Source: an uncultured Sphingomonadaceae bacterium
Lineage (GTDB): Bacteria > Pseudomonadota > Alphaproteobacteria > Sphingomonadales > Sphingomonadaceae
NCBI GenBank assembly: GCA_947497455.1
Contig: CANMGU010000001.1
Location: 62,001-126,000 of the forward strand
Direction of reading: 5' to 3'
Length of the DNA: 64,000 nt
A model generated the notes under the pieces. The model searched no databases and was not told where the DNA came from. It saw only the letters and a list, made by a program, of their open reading frames with translations. Shown here in pieces: positions 33,817 to 42,572 of the stretch (the first letter of the stretch is position 1; each line of letters opens with the position of its first letter). The position numbers were made by a program, and so were the translations under genes.

Positions 33817-36354
33817 TTAAAAATCAAAGCGTCCTTTAATCAGGAAAGTCCGTGGTGGATTCAGATAGCTGTAATTGGCCAATGTGGATTCCACCGACTC
33901 CTCATCGAAGCAGTTTTTGCACTCTGCCGTAATCGACCAGCCAGTATCGCTTTTCAGCGCCAGTCCGGCATTGACGATCCACCGGTCTTCCGAAAAACTG
34001 CCGGTTATGACATCGCCATTGCCGAGCGTGTTTGACGGGAAAACGGCTCCGGAAGGGCCGGTTACTGGTTGATCAAATAAAGTGACTTCGCTGGTGCCGG
34101 TTTCACTGTCGCTGCGCCAGTTAGCGTTGATCGAAGGAACAAGCGACAATCCGCCACCAAATTCTGCGGTATAGCTTGCGCCAATCGCAATGGTGAAATC
34201 AGGAGTCCTGACAGGTTCGGCGATGCTGCCATCCGGTGCAACAATACCAACGCCGCAAGATGCCGCGGTGTCTGCTCCGGCTGCGTTGGGAATCAATCCG
34301 CCAGCCAGCTGGGCCTGACAGGCTGCTTGCTGGGCGTTGACGGACTGCACGCCAAAGGCATCGAGCGCCGCTGCGTTACGATCAATACGGTAATTATCGT
34401 CCTGATAACCCAGCGATGCAAAGATATTCAGTCCATCATAAAGCGCGGTGTTCAGCTCGACTTCCAGCCCGCGGTTCCGGTAATCCGCAAAATTCCGGGT
34501 GATGAAGGCCAAGGATCCATCGGGACGGATAAAGGCGGAAGGGGTTTGTAAGCCATCAATATCGAGCTGGAAGGCGGTCACATTCAACCGGACGCGGCGG
34601 TCGAAAAATTCCGATTTGAAACCAGCTTCGTAGCTCCATGCCTTTTCGGGACCGAAGGGCAGAAGCTCTCCGGGCGATGTCCCGCGAGCGTTCCACCCGC
34701 CTGATTTGAAGCCACGGGTGGCAGAGGCAAATAGCAGGATATCATCTGAGACGTCATAGTTTATCGCAAAGCGCGGGGTCCAGATTTTGACATTTTGCTC
34801 CTGCGGAATCGCAGCTCCGTTATTGGCAACCAGATTGGCGCTGTCGATACAGGTACTTGGAGCGAATTGGAAAGGGCCGAAGCAGGTATTCTGACCCAGG
34901 GCATTTGTTCCAACAATCGGTCGATTGTCGCGCACCGCAAAGGTTTTTTCCTCATCCGTGTAACGGATACCGGCAGTCAGCTTCAGTGCGTCGGTTACAT
35001 TGAGATCGGCTTGCAAATAGCCGGCCCACGCCGTCGTTTCATTGCGAATTTCCCGATCTGCAAGAACCAGCGGGAATCCAGCCGGCAGAGGCGGGAAGGC
35101 GAGAGAGAAAATGTCACCAAAGTCGGTGCGGTTATTCTCCTCAAAATAATAGACGCCACCGACAAAATCGATCAGACCATCGGCCAGCGAACCGGTAATC
35201 TTGATTTCCTGCGTGAACTGGTCATGTTCACCCTGATTGGCGATCGTGAACCCGCCGTTGGTGAAACCGATGACCGGTGGAATTGGCGTTGAAGTGCTTG
35301 GCAATCCGCGCCCATCGGCAAAGTCCAGCGCAAAATCCTGTCTTAAATCAATGAAACCGGTAATCAGATTGACCGTGAAATCACCCAGACCAATTTCAAG
35401 ATTGGAAGAAACGAAATCCATCTCGACTTCGTTGCCCAGCCCGAAATCGCTCTTTGGGCCGGTTAAAATACCATTGAAGTTGCTGTCCTTGGTCAGACCC
35501 GTGGTAACAAACCGACCGGAACAATTACTCGGATCTGCAGGGTCGCAATCAAAGTTCAATATGTTCCCGGCATCGGCATAGGTATGCATATAGGAACCGG
35601 TCCAGCGAACGGAGTCAGATAATTCCCCGCGGAAGCCCAGGCGCACGCCCCAGCCATCGCTTTCATTGGTGCGTTCTCCGGTGGTCGTGTTCTGGGCATA
35701 GCCTTCATCATCCTGAAAATAGCCAGACACTTTGACCGCGAAGCTGTCCGCCAGTGGTACATCAACCGATGCGCGGACGAGATAGCGTTCATAGCTACCA
35801 TATCCCGCTTCCACATAGCCGGCAAACTCGTCGCCGGGTTCTTTTAGAATCACATTGATGGCGCCGCCGGTTGTATTCCGGCCAAATAATGTGCCCTGGG
35901 GACCGCGAAGAACTTCCAGTCGCTCGACATCGAAAAAGGACAAGTTATTGGCATTTTGCCGCGACATGTAGATATCATCGACATAGGTACCGATAGGCGG
36001 GTCAAATGTGGCGATAGATTCCGTATTACCGATTCCGCGAAGGAAATAGGAGTTGGCGGTGCCCAGGCCGGTATTGTTGAGTCCAACCAGATTGGGCACA
36101 AATTGTGTCACTTCCAACGCATTGGATACGCCGCGGGTTTCCAGTTCCTCGGCAGAAAAGGCACTGATCGCGATAGGGATATCCTGAACGCTTTCTTCCC
36201 GGCGTTGTGCGGTCACCACAATGACATTCAGTCCGCCTTCTTCTGAGGCTTCCTGATCTGCTGATGATTGTGCATAGGCTGGAGCACCAGCTAGTGAAGC
36301 CAATGCCAGACCGAAAATGGTTGAATTTCTAAATGTTGCTTTGCGCGATATCAT
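33817..36354 (-). CDS. TonB-dependent outer-membrane receptor
   Basis: 845 residues. Signal peptide about 1-29 (ending APAYAQ), TonB-box region LNVIVVTAQRREESVQDIP, plug with RGIGNTESIATFDPPIGTYV and LRGPQGTLFGRNTTGGAIN, then a long barrel that ends PRTFLIKGRFDF. GGGAG precedes the ATG. It is a single-gene unit bounded by a stem-loop downstream and, upstream, by a TTGTCCAGACAA site and a TGCTAACAACC motif shared with the LysR promoter. Control by two regulators is therefore possible. Likely imports the inducer or substrate of the regulon. Confidence 0.96.
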   Translation of the reverse strand: MISRKATFRNSTIFGLALASLAGAPAYAQSSADQEASEEGGLNVIVVTAQRREESVQDIPIAISAFSAEELETRGVSNALEVTQFVPNLVGLNNTGLGTANSYFLRGIGNTESIATFDPPIGTYVDDIYMSRQNANNLSFFDVERLEVLRGPQGTLFGRNTTGGAINVILKEPGDEFAGYVEAGYGSYERYLVRASVDVPLADSFAVKVSGYFQDDEGYAQNTTTGERTNESDGWGVRLGFRGELSDSVRWTGSYMHTYADAGNILNFDCDPADPSNCSGRFVTTGLTKDSNFNGILTGPKSDFGLGNEVEMDFVSSNLEIGLGDFTVNLITGFIDLRQDFALDFADGRGLPSTSTPIPPVIGFTNGGFTIANQGEHDQFTQEIKITGSLADGLIDFVGGVYYFEENNRTDFGDIFSLAFPPLPAGFPLVLADREIRNETTAWAGYLQADLNVTDALKLTAGIRYTDEEKTFAVRDNRPIVGTNALGQNTCFGPFQFAPSTCIDSANLVANNGAAIPQEQNVKIWTPRFAINYDVSDDILLFASATRGFKSGGWNARGTSPGELLPFGPEKAWSYEAGFKSEFFDRRVRLNVTAFQLDIDGLQTPSAFIRPDGSLAFITRNFADYRNRGLEVELNTALYDGLNIFASLGYQDDNYRIDRNAAALDAFGVQSVNAQQAACQAQLAGGLIPNAAGADTAASCGVGIVAPDGSIAEPVRTPDFTIAIGASYTAEFGGGLSLVPSINANWRSDSETGTSEVTLFDQPVTGPSGAVFPSNTLGNGDVITGSFSEDRWIVNAGLALKSDTGWSITAECKNCFDEESVESTLANYSYLNPPRTFLIKGRFDF

Positions 36355-36407
36355 TTTTTTGACTCCCTGGTTCCCGACAAGTTGAGAATGCGTGATTCAC
36401 CTCTAAG

Positions 36408-36419
36408 TTGTCCAGACAA
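36408..36419. promoter_or_regulatory. TTGTCCAGACAA operator (one mismatch)
   Basis: Eleven of twelve bases match the TTGTCCGGACAA palindrome; the central G is A. It sits about 54 bases upstream of the TonB receptor start, in the place expected for its promoter. Confidence 0.6.
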
Positions 36420-36457
36420 ATTTTAGGAGTCTTGGCTAATCTTCTTGATAGGGGAAA

Positions 36458-36468
36458 TGCTAACAACC
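36458..36468. promoter_or_regulatory. TGCTAACAACC motif, candidate LysR-regulator site
   Basis: This 11-mer recurs as its exact reverse complement at 37553-37563 in front of the LysR gene. Here it extends into an inverted repeat, CAACCAATTGGGTTG, at about 36464-36478. It lies between the LysR gene end and the TonB receptor promoter. Confidence 0.45.
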
Positions 36469-36508
36469 AATTGGGTTGAGCCTACAACCAGGCGGACTTT
36501 CCGAAAAT

Positions 36509-37498
36509 TTATGGTTTTTCCGCCACAGTGATACCGCGCAGTTGATTGATGCCAACCACGGCACGGCAGGCGGCGATCAGTTCGTTTTTCAGGCTCTGGG
36601 CCGCCGGTTGCAGAACCGAATTGCGGCGTATGGCGAAATAGGCAGTTCGCGCAACGGGAAACTCGGTACCTTCGACGATATGATATTGTGCACGTTCTTC
36701 TTCGGTGGCGAACAATTCCTTGGCAAGCAGCATGACCGCATCACTTTGCAGCAAGGTCGATTTTGCGAGAATGACGGAATCCATATCGACATATTTGGCC
36801 GGCGGGGAAAGCCCGGCGGCAAGAAACACATTGCAGATGCGCTGCCATTGCATCTGCAGTTGCATGGATACCAGCCAAGTCTGTGAAGCCAGATCTTCCA
36901 GCGTTATATCGGATTTGGATGCCAGCGGATGATCGCGGCGCATCATGATGACGTCGCGGTCTTCGAACATCTCTGTCGCGTCGATTGCATTGTCGATATC
37001 GAGATCGGTTGGCGGCGCGCTGGCAACAAACTCCACCTCGCCGCGCAACAGCTTCTCGTAAAGGGTTTTGGTGTCTCCTGACGTGATGCTAAGCGTCACA
37101 CCCGGTTGTTTTTCACTGAACCGATTGATGACCATTGGGGCGATGCGGGTGAGGAATGACCAGCCGAGGCCGATCCGTACATAGCCTTTGTCAGCGCCAC
37201 GCAGAGCGCTGATTTCTGCAGCTGCGAGTCGGCTTTCGGCGGTGATGACCTTGGCCCGGCGCGCCAGGGCATGGCCAAATTGTGTGGGCTCTGCACCGAA
37301 TGCCCCTCGTTCGAACAATCGCACGCCAAGTGTTTCTTCAAGCTTCGCGACGCTTTTAGAAACGGCTTGCTGGCTGACATCATTATTGCTGGCAGCACGA
37401 GAGAAGCTCCCCGTGTCGTAAACCGACAGGAAATGCTGTAATTTCTGCGGGTCCATTGATGGCTTGATGAAGCGTTGGCGCAAGTCGGGCTGGGTCAT
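36509..37498 (-). CDS. LysR-family transcriptional regulator
   Basis: 329 residues. The N-terminal helix-turn-helix is clear (LQHFLSVYDTGSFSRAASNN, VSQQAVSKSVAKLEETLGVRLFERG), followed by a periplasmic-binding-protein-like effector domain (GYVRIGLGWSFLTRIAPMVI). GAGGAAA before the ATG at 37496-37498 supports the longer start. The divergent gap to the small barrel gene holds GGTTGTTAGCA and a GTTAG-N19-CTAAC repeat at 37557-37585, in line with a LysR-type target. The same 11-mer near the TonB receptor suggests it also controls that gene. The effector is unknown. Confidence 0.93.
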   Translation of the reverse strand: MTQPDLRQRFIKPSMDPQKLQHFLSVYDTGSFSRAASNNDVSQQAVSKSVAKLEETLGVRLFERGAFGAEPTQFGHALARRAKVITAESRLAAAEISALRGADKGYVRIGLGWSFLTRIAPMVINRFSEKQPGVTLSITSGDTKTLYEKLLRGEVEFVASAPPTDLDIDNAIDATEMFEDRDVIMMRRDHPLASKSDITLEDLASQTWLVSMQLQMQWQRICNVFLAAGLSPPAKYVDMDSVILAKSTLLQSDAVMLLAKELFATEEERAQYHIVEGTEFPVARTAYFAIRRNSVLQPAAQSLKNELIAACRAVVGINQLRGITVAEKP

Positions 37499-37552
37499 CC
37501 ATATTTCCTCTTCAAGCCTATTACAATCAACGGCTGTGCAAAAACCAAAAAA

Positions 37553-37563
37553 GGTTGTTAGCA
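37553..37563. promoter_or_regulatory. GGTTGTTAGCA motif, candidate LysR-regulator site
   Basis: Exact reverse complement of the 11-mer at 36458-36468. It lies in the 120-base divergent gap between the LysR gene and the gene at 37619, and overlaps a GTTAG-N19-CTAAC inverted repeat (37557-37585). Confidence 0.45.
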
Positions 37564-37618
37564 GCCCATTATCACGTCGCCTAACGAATGCGAAATTTTA
37601 CGCAGCAAATAGGGGCGG

Positions 37619-38089
37619 ATGGCCGTGACGGTGAAGAGTAAAGCGATGCTGACGGATCTCATGCCCGGAATGATGAAGCATGAAGGCATCTGGACTGGGA
37701 TCTATCGCCATGTCGACATGGACAATCAATTGGTCGATCAGCACAAGGCCCGCGTGGAGTGCATATTTCCGCATGATGGTCCCTATGCCTATATTCAGGA
37801 GAACCTGTTCCAGTGGGAAGGTGGCCGGGAATATCGCTCTACCCTGAACGGCGTGCTGCGTGATGGCAAACTGTGGTGGGACAACGAGAATTTCGAAGGT
37901 TGTGGCTGGGAGACGGACTTTGGCCTGATTCTGCTGAACCTCAATCGCAAGGATGATCCGGGTGCGAATTTCTATGAGATTATCTGTCTCGGCAACGATG
38001 GCAACCACCGAGCACGGACGTGGCACTGGTTCAAGGACGGGCAATTGTTCAAGCGCACCCTGTGCGACGAGCATCGGGTAACCGACTAA
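37619..38089 (+). CDS. Small conserved protein, probable ligand-binding beta-barrel (paralogue of 17561-18061)
   Basis: 156 residues, no signal peptide. Shared with the 17.6 kb protein: HEGIWTGIYRHV, an IQENLFQWEGGREYRS segment, LWWDNENF, then RARTWHWFKDGQLFKRT. Such conserved Trp/His residues around a barrel suggest a binding pocket; the fold may be calycin-like, but the family is not firmly recognised. It is divergent from the LysR gene, so it may be a LysR target. A Met at 37646 is an alternative start. Its operator-controlled membrane-protein neighbour is also duplicated, which suggests the two were copied as a functional set. Confidence 0.7.
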   Translation: MAVTVKSKAMLTDLMPGMMKHEGIWTGIYRHVDMDNQLVDQHKARVECIFPHDGPYAYIQENLFQWEGGREYRSTLNGVLRDGKLWWDNENFEGCGWETDFGLILLNLNRKDDPGANFYEIICLGNDGNHRARTWHWFKDGQLFKRTLCDEHRVTD

Positions 38090-38124
38090 CCAATCTGTTG
38101 GGGCCTGCGGATCGGCATTGCAAT

Positions 38125-38136
38125 TTGTCCGGACAT
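38125..38136. promoter_or_regulatory. TTGTCCGGACAT operator (one mismatch)
   Basis: Eleven of twelve bases match, with an AAT extension on the left only (AATTTGTCCGGACAT). It lies 45 bases upstream of the membrane-protein gene at 38181, the same arrangement as for the paralogue at 26746. Confidence 0.65.
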
Positions 38137-38180
38137 ATATGATCATGGGGTGATCAGGTAACAAACGGGGGTCCGGCGCG

Positions 38181-38867
38181 ATGACAGAGCTACTCAATTT
38201 TTCCTTTTACCAACTGCTGGTCTTCATCCATATCATTCTGTTCGTCCTGTGGCTGGGCGCAGATGTTGGTGTGTTCATGCTGGGTCAGCATTTTCGCAAA
38301 CGGGAAAAATATGACCTTCCGCAGCGATTGGTCCTGCTGCAACTGCTCGTCAATCTCGACATGACGCCCCGTACCGCCTGGGCCTTGATGGTGCCGCTGA
38401 CCATCACGATGGTCGATGCTGGCGGTTGGTGGGATGTACCGGTCTGGGGTGTGGCACTCTCGTGGGTGGTTGGCGCTGTCTGGCTATGGTTGGTCTGGGA
38501 TGCGCATATCCATGACCAGACCGAACGGGCCGCGCGGGATCGGAAAATCGAGTTCGTGCTGAAAATCGGCTTGACCATATTCTATCTCGGCCTGGGGATT
38601 ATCTCTCTGGTGCAAGGCGAACCACTGATCCCGATATGGCTGGCAACCAAGGCGCTTATGTTCGGCCTGATCTTTGCTGCCGCCATCATGATTGATGTCG
38701 CATTCAAGCCGGTCGGACCGCAACTTGGCAAGCTAATCGCTGAAGGATCGTCGGATGAGACCGAGATACCGCTACGCAAGACGATGGACTTAACTCGTAT
38801 CTGGGTGTGGATTGTTTATCTATTGCTGCTTGCGACCGCGTTTCTCGGCAATATCAAGCCGTTCTAG
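38181..38867 (+). CDS. Multi-pass inner-membrane protein (KPF-ending family, paralogue of 26746-27438)
   Basis: 228 residues with about six membrane segments. FIHIILFVLWLGADVGVFML near the N-terminus, WVVGAVWLWLVWDAHIH in the middle and a final helix LLLLATAFLGNIKPF. Start, His-Trp-Gly pattern, length and KPF end match the 26.7 kb copy, while the middle has diverged strongly. It stands alone between its operator and a convergent DUF1838-like gene. The conserved His in helix 1 could bind heme or metal, as in CopD-like proteins, but this is speculation. GGGGG lies before the ATG. Confidence 0.75.
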   Translation: MTELLNFSFYQLLVFIHIILFVLWLGADVGVFMLGQHFRKREKYDLPQRLVLLQLLVNLDMTPRTAWALMVPLTITMVDAGGWWDVPVWGVALSWVVGAVWLWLVWDAHIHDQTERAARDRKIEFVLKIGLTIFYLGLGIISLVQGEPLIPIWLATKALMFGLIFAAAIMIDVAFKPVGPQLGKLIAEGSSDETEIPLRKTMDLTRIWVWIVYLLLLATAFLGNIKPF

Positions 38868-38928
38868 GTCAAAAAAAGAGGCCGACCAATATGGCCGACC
38901 CCCAGGGAGAAAACTTTGACGCGAGGCG

Positions 38929-39837
38929 TTATTTCTTGTCTTTTTCCGCTGCCCGCTCTGCGTCGATCATTTTTTTGAACACCGTCCAGGTGGTTTCGTT
39001 TCTGCGCGGATCATCGCCAGGTGGCGGCGCGGTATATTCAGGATAGTTGAGTGCAATCTCATCCTTGATCACGTCGGGCAACTCGTCATAGCTTTTTAGC
39101 TTCGTGCCCATGGCGTTGAAGACCATCTGCCCCTGTCGTCCGCGCATTTTCATCCACGGCATCCAGTCGGAAATGCGTACCCAGCTAATCGCCGGATAGG
39201 CGGTTGGATTATTGGTATCGAGAATCTCGTCGGCGAGCATGGTGAAGTCGAAAATCTCCATCGCATGATATTTGTTGCCGACATAGTCCTGATAATCGCC
39301 CGCCAGCACATTGTGGTAAAAGAGCGGCACTTCAATCGGCATGAACATCCAGGGGCCCTGTTGCCGGATATTGGGCAACGTATAAGGGGTGCCATCGGCG
39401 CGGTAAGGATAATTGGGACGGCTATTCACGGGATCATTGGCTATTTGCATGACCTTGACCGTCTCACCCGTCCATGGATTGTCCCAAGTGCGCAAGACTT
39501 CGTTAGTCTTAGGATCAAGATAGAACATCACTTCGCGGCTGACCTGCCGATAGCCGACACCGCGTTTGGGGTCTTCGATCCGCACACATTGCCGGATATT
39601 CATGCCTTCGCCATTATATAAATGCCGATCTGGCTCCCCCTGAACACGAGAATAGACTTTGCCAGACCAGTGATAGACGGCAGGCACACCATCAGCTGTA
39701 CCGCATTGTGTTCGCTTCATGATTTCCAGGGCGTCTTCGGGCTTTTTCGGATCAAGGGTCCGTGCAGAAGAAGAGCTGGCAAGAGCAAAAGATGCCACCA
39801 TCGTCGCCAAAGCAGTCTGCCTAAAAAATCGATTCAT
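38929..39837 (-). CDS. DUF1838-like exported protein
   Basis: 302 residues from the ATG at 39835-39837 (GGGAGAA upstream); a longer frame lacks a ribosome site. A signal peptide (about 1-23, FFRQTALATMVASFALASSS) precedes the mature domain. YHWSGKVYSRVQGEPDRHLY, EVMFYLDPKTNEVLRTWDNP and SWVRISDWMPWMKMRGRQGQ match what I recall of the DUF1838 family, whose function is not established. The many aromatic residues suggest a beta-rich ligand-binding protein in the periplasm. It is divergent from the CitE operon across a TTGTCCGGACAA site, so it probably belongs to the same regulon. Confidence 0.75.
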   Translation of the reverse strand: MNRFFRQTALATMVASFALASSSSARTLDPKKPEDALEIMKRTQCGTADGVPAVYHWSGKVYSRVQGEPDRHLYNGEGMNIRQCVRIEDPKRGVGYRQVSREVMFYLDPKTNEVLRTWDNPWTGETVKVMQIANDPVNSRPNYPYRADGTPYTLPNIRQQGPWMFMPIEVPLFYHNVLAGDYQDYVGNKYHAMEIFDFTMLADEILDTNNPTAYPAISWVRISDWMPWMKMRGRQGQMVFNAMGTKLKSYDELPDVIKDEIALNYPEYTAPPPGDDPRRNETTWTVFKKMIDAERAAEKDKK

Positions 39838-39905
39838 TTCACGCTTCTCCCTAAAAATTGTGCCAAGTGATCCTGGAAATAATTTCACTTTCTAGTTGAC
39901 TTTAG

Positions 39906-39921
39906 ATTTGTCCGGACAAAT
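39906..39921. promoter_or_regulatory. ATTTGTCCGGACAAAT operator
   Basis: A 16-base perfect palindrome in the divergent gap between the DUF1838-like gene and the CitE operon. It is 69 bases from the former start and 26 bases from the latter. It could serve both directions. Confidence 0.75.
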
Positions 39922-39946
39922 TGTGAAGAGGTAATATTGATCGAAC

Positions 39947-40774
39947 ATGATATTGGACCCAATGACCGGTTTTACCAACTTCCTTTTTGTACCTGCCAAT
40001 CGGCCTGAACGCTTTGAGAAAGCGGCGAATAGTGGTGCGGATCTAATCTGTATCGATCTGGAAGATTCGGTGCCGGCAGAGCAAAAAGACAGCGCACGCG
40101 AATCTGTGCTGGATGCCCTGAAAACGCTCGACCGGACAAAAACGGCGGTACGAATCAATGGCCTCAAGACGGCTGCTGGCCTAGCCGATCTGCTCGCTCT
40201 GTCGGCCACCGAACATCTTCCGGCGCTGCTTTTTCTGCCGATGGTCGAAAGTGCGGCGGAGGTAGAGATTGCGCATAGCATTTTGGGAGATCGAGTCGAC
40301 GGCTTGATTCCGCTGATCGAAACCGTCAAAGGGCTGCGCGCCGGTGATGCCATTGCTGGCGGTGCAGGCGTCACCGGAATGATGTTCGGTGGAGGCGATT
40401 TTTCGGCGGAGCTGGGTACGAAGTTGGAATGGGAACCGCTGCTCGCGGCACGCGGCGCTTTCATTTTGTGCTGCGCATCGGCCGCCGTTGCAGCGATTGA
40501 TGTCCCTTATATCAACATGAACAATGACGCCGGTCTGGAAGAAGAATCGGCAAAAGCAAAAGCAATGGGTTTTCACGCCAAGGCTGCCATCCATCCCAAG
40601 CAGATCGCTCTCATCGCCAAGGCCATGAAACCGACGGAGGCCGAGGTGGCCGAAGCGATAGACGCAATCAATGCTTTTGATGCGGCCGGCGGCAAAGTGA
40701 TTAGTCATAATGGGCGTATGTTAGAAGCGCCGGTTATGCAACGATACCGGCATATCGCGGCAGCAGCCGGATAG
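39947..40774 (+). CDS. CitE/HpcH-type lyase (citrate lyase beta-like, acyl-CoA aldolase)
   Basis: 275 residues. FVPANRPERFEKAANSGADL and ICIDLEDSVPAEQKDSARES are the N-terminal signature, with Glu and Asp metal ligands in LEDSVP. GMMFGGGDFSAELG and AKAAIHPKQIALI complete the TIM-barrel family pattern. Relatives cleave citramalyl-CoA, malyl-CoA or methylmalyl-CoA into acetyl- or propionyl-CoA and a 2-oxoacid. It is the first gene of a rightward unit with MaoC, acyl-CoA dehydrogenase and two CoA-transferases, the parts list of an itaconate/citramalate-type route. The start is uncertain: GAGG lies 15 bases upstream of this ATG. Confidence 0.9.
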   Translation: MILDPMTGFTNFLFVPANRPERFEKAANSGADLICIDLEDSVPAEQKDSARESVLDALKTLDRTKTAVRINGLKTAAGLADLLALSATEHLPALLFLPMVESAAEVEIAHSILGDRVDGLIPLIETVKGLRAGDAIAGGAGVTGMMFGGGDFSAELGTKLEWEPLLAARGAFILCCASAAVAAIDVPYINMNNDAGLEEESAKAKAMGFHAKAAIHPKQIALIAKAMKPTEAEVAEAIDAINAFDAAGGKVISHNGRMLEAPVMQRYRHIAAAAG

Positions 40775-40813
40775 AACAGAAGATCAAGATGTTTAATCAA
40801 CAAGGACAAATAC

Positions 40814-41323
40814 ATGCGTGATGGAGTGATTGAAGTTAGCCCAGGACGATTCCGTGAGACGTTCGGACGCTATTTTGAGGATTTTGAGGTGGGGCATATC
40901 TATGAGCATCGTCCGGGCCGGACGATCACCGATACTGACAATGTGCATTTCACCCTGCTGACAATGAACACCCATCCGGCACATTTCGACTATGAATTTG
41001 CCAAGAAAACCGAATTCGAAAAGCCGCTGGTCTGTTCTCCGCTGACGGTCGCATTGATGGTTGGGATGAGTGTTTCGGACACCAGCCAGAAAGCAGTGGC
41101 CAATCTGGGCTGGGATAAAATCCGCCTGACCCATCCGCTGTTTCCCGGCGACACACTTTACGCCGAGAGCGAAGTGCTGAACAAAAAGGAATCCGCGTCA
41201 CGACCGGAACAAGGCATCGTAACCATCAAAACCATTGGGAAGAACCAAGACGATAAAGTTGTGTGTACGTTTGAACGTACCATGCTCATCTGGAAGCGCG
41301 GTTTTGGCGGCGCAGACGACTAG
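40814..41323 (+). CDS. MaoC-family (R)-specific enoyl-CoA hydratase
   Basis: 169 residues, one hot-dog domain. The start GRYFEDFEVGHIYEHRPGRTIT and TDNVHFTLLTMNTHPAHFDYEFAK are typical of the MaoC/mesaconyl-CoA-hydratase branch: Asp in DNVHF and His in HPAHFD form the usual dyad. It is 39 bases after CitE, with AAGGACA upstream. Known neighbours of CitE in itaconate or mesaconate pathways are just such hydratases, supporting hydration of a branched enoyl-CoA to the CitE substrate. An NAD- or FAD-binding domain is absent, as expected. Confidence 0.9.
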   Translation: MRDGVIEVSPGRFRETFGRYFEDFEVGHIYEHRPGRTITDTDNVHFTLLTMNTHPAHFDYEFAKKTEFEKPLVCSPLTVALMVGMSVSDTSQKAVANLGWDKIRLTHPLFPGDTLYAESEVLNKKESASRPEQGIVTIKTIGKNQDDKVVCTFERTMLIWKRGFGGADD

Positions 41324-41373
41324 ATAAAAAGGGGGAGGGGACCCCAGTTTTAAGACATTCAGGAGCGACAATA

Positions 41374-42552
41374 ATGGCAACGGCAATTGATAATGCACAG
41401 CATATGATTGATCCGGAAGAAGAACAGGCTTTCATGGACGCGATCCAGAAATGGATTGATCGGTCGGTGAAACCGGTGGTCATGGAACATGATCATGAGG
41501 ATAAATGGCCGGAGCAACTGGTTGGCGAAATGGCCGACATGGGGCTGTTCGGCGCGACCATAGGCGAGGAATATGGCGGTCTCGGACTGCCAGCGACCAG
41601 CTATGCGAAAATCGTTGCCGAAATAGCGTCGCACTGGATGGCGATAACCGGAATATTCAATTCACACTTGATCATGGCCTGTGCAGTCGAGCGGTTTGGT
41701 ACCACAGAACAGAAAGCCAAATGGTTGCCTAAATTTGCCAGCGGTGAGATTCGCGGCGGGCTCGCGCTGACCGAGCCCAATGCCGGAACCGATCTACAGG
41801 CGATCCGCACCACGGCAGTCCGGGACGGCGATGAATATGTCATCAACGGGACCAAGACCTGGATTTCCAACGGGATTAACGGAAGCTGCTTTGCACTGCT
41901 GGTTAAAACCGACCCTAAGGCAGACCCACGTTATAAAGGCATGAGCCTTATGATCGCGCCAAAAGGCGAGGGCTTTACGGTCGGCAAGAAGTTCAAAAAG
42001 CTCGGCTATAACAGTATCGACAGCGCGGAACTGGTGTTCGACAATTATCGTATCCCGGCAGAAAATCTGATTGGCGGTGTTGAAGGGCAAGGCTTCTTTC
42101 AGGCCACTGGTGGTCTGGAACTGGGTCGCATCAATGTCGCGGCGCGAGGTGTTGGTCTTGCCGAGGGTTCGCTCCGGCTGGCGACCGAATATGCGCAGCT
42201 GCGCGAGACCATGGGCAAGCCAATATCCGAACATCAGGCGATCCAGTTGAAACTTGGTGAAATGGTAACCCGCGCAAGAGCGGCGCGCTTGCTGACCCTC
42301 GATGCGGCGGAAGCTTACGACCGCGGGGAGCGTTGTGATCTGGAAGCGGGCATGGCAAAATATTTTGCCTCGGAAGCAGCGGTGCGCAATTCGGAGGAAT
42401 CCATGCGTGTGCATGGCGGCTATGCCTATTCCAAGGAATATGAAATCGAGCGCTATTATCGCGATTCTTTGTTGATGTGTATTGGTGAGGGGACCAACGA
42501 GATGCAACGGATGATTATTTCGAAACAATGGGTCAAGAGGAACCCTGCTTGA
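41374..42552 (+). CDS. Acyl-CoA dehydrogenase
   Basis: 392 residues. GGLGLPATSYAKIVAEIASH, LTEPNAGTDLQAIRTTA and TKTWISNGINGSCFALLV are FAD-binding motifs. HGGYAYSKEYEIERYYRDS and IGEGTNEMQRMIIS near the end carry the expected C-terminal base region. An AGGAG precedes the ATG. It introduces a 2,3-double bond into an acyl-CoA, likely giving the enoyl-CoA used by MaoC. It needs an ETF partner not encoded here. Followed by an inverted repeat before the CoA-transferase pair. Confidence 0.94.
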   Translation: MATAIDNAQHMIDPEEEQAFMDAIQKWIDRSVKPVVMEHDHEDKWPEQLVGEMADMGLFGATIGEEYGGLGLPATSYAKIVAEIASHWMAITGIFNSHLIMACAVERFGTTEQKAKWLPKFASGEIRGGLALTEPNAGTDLQAIRTTAVRDGDEYVINGTKTWISNGINGSCFALLVKTDPKADPRYKGMSLMIAPKGEGFTVGKKFKKLGYNSIDSAELVFDNYRIPAENLIGGVEGQGFFQATGGLELGRINVAARGVGLAEGSLRLATEYAQLRETMGKPISEHQAIQLKLGEMVTRARAARLLTLDAAEAYDRGERCDLEAGMAKYFASEAAVRNSEESMRVHGGYAYSKEYEIERYYRDSLLMCIGEGTNEMQRMIISKQWVKRNPA

Positions 42553-42572
42553 TGGGTTTGGCTTCAATAAAT

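Noticed and set aside
38868..38928. Terminator between the membrane-protein and DUF1838-like genes
   Set aside because: The GGCCGACC copies are direct, not inverted, repeats, and no convincing hairpin followed by T-run is visible.
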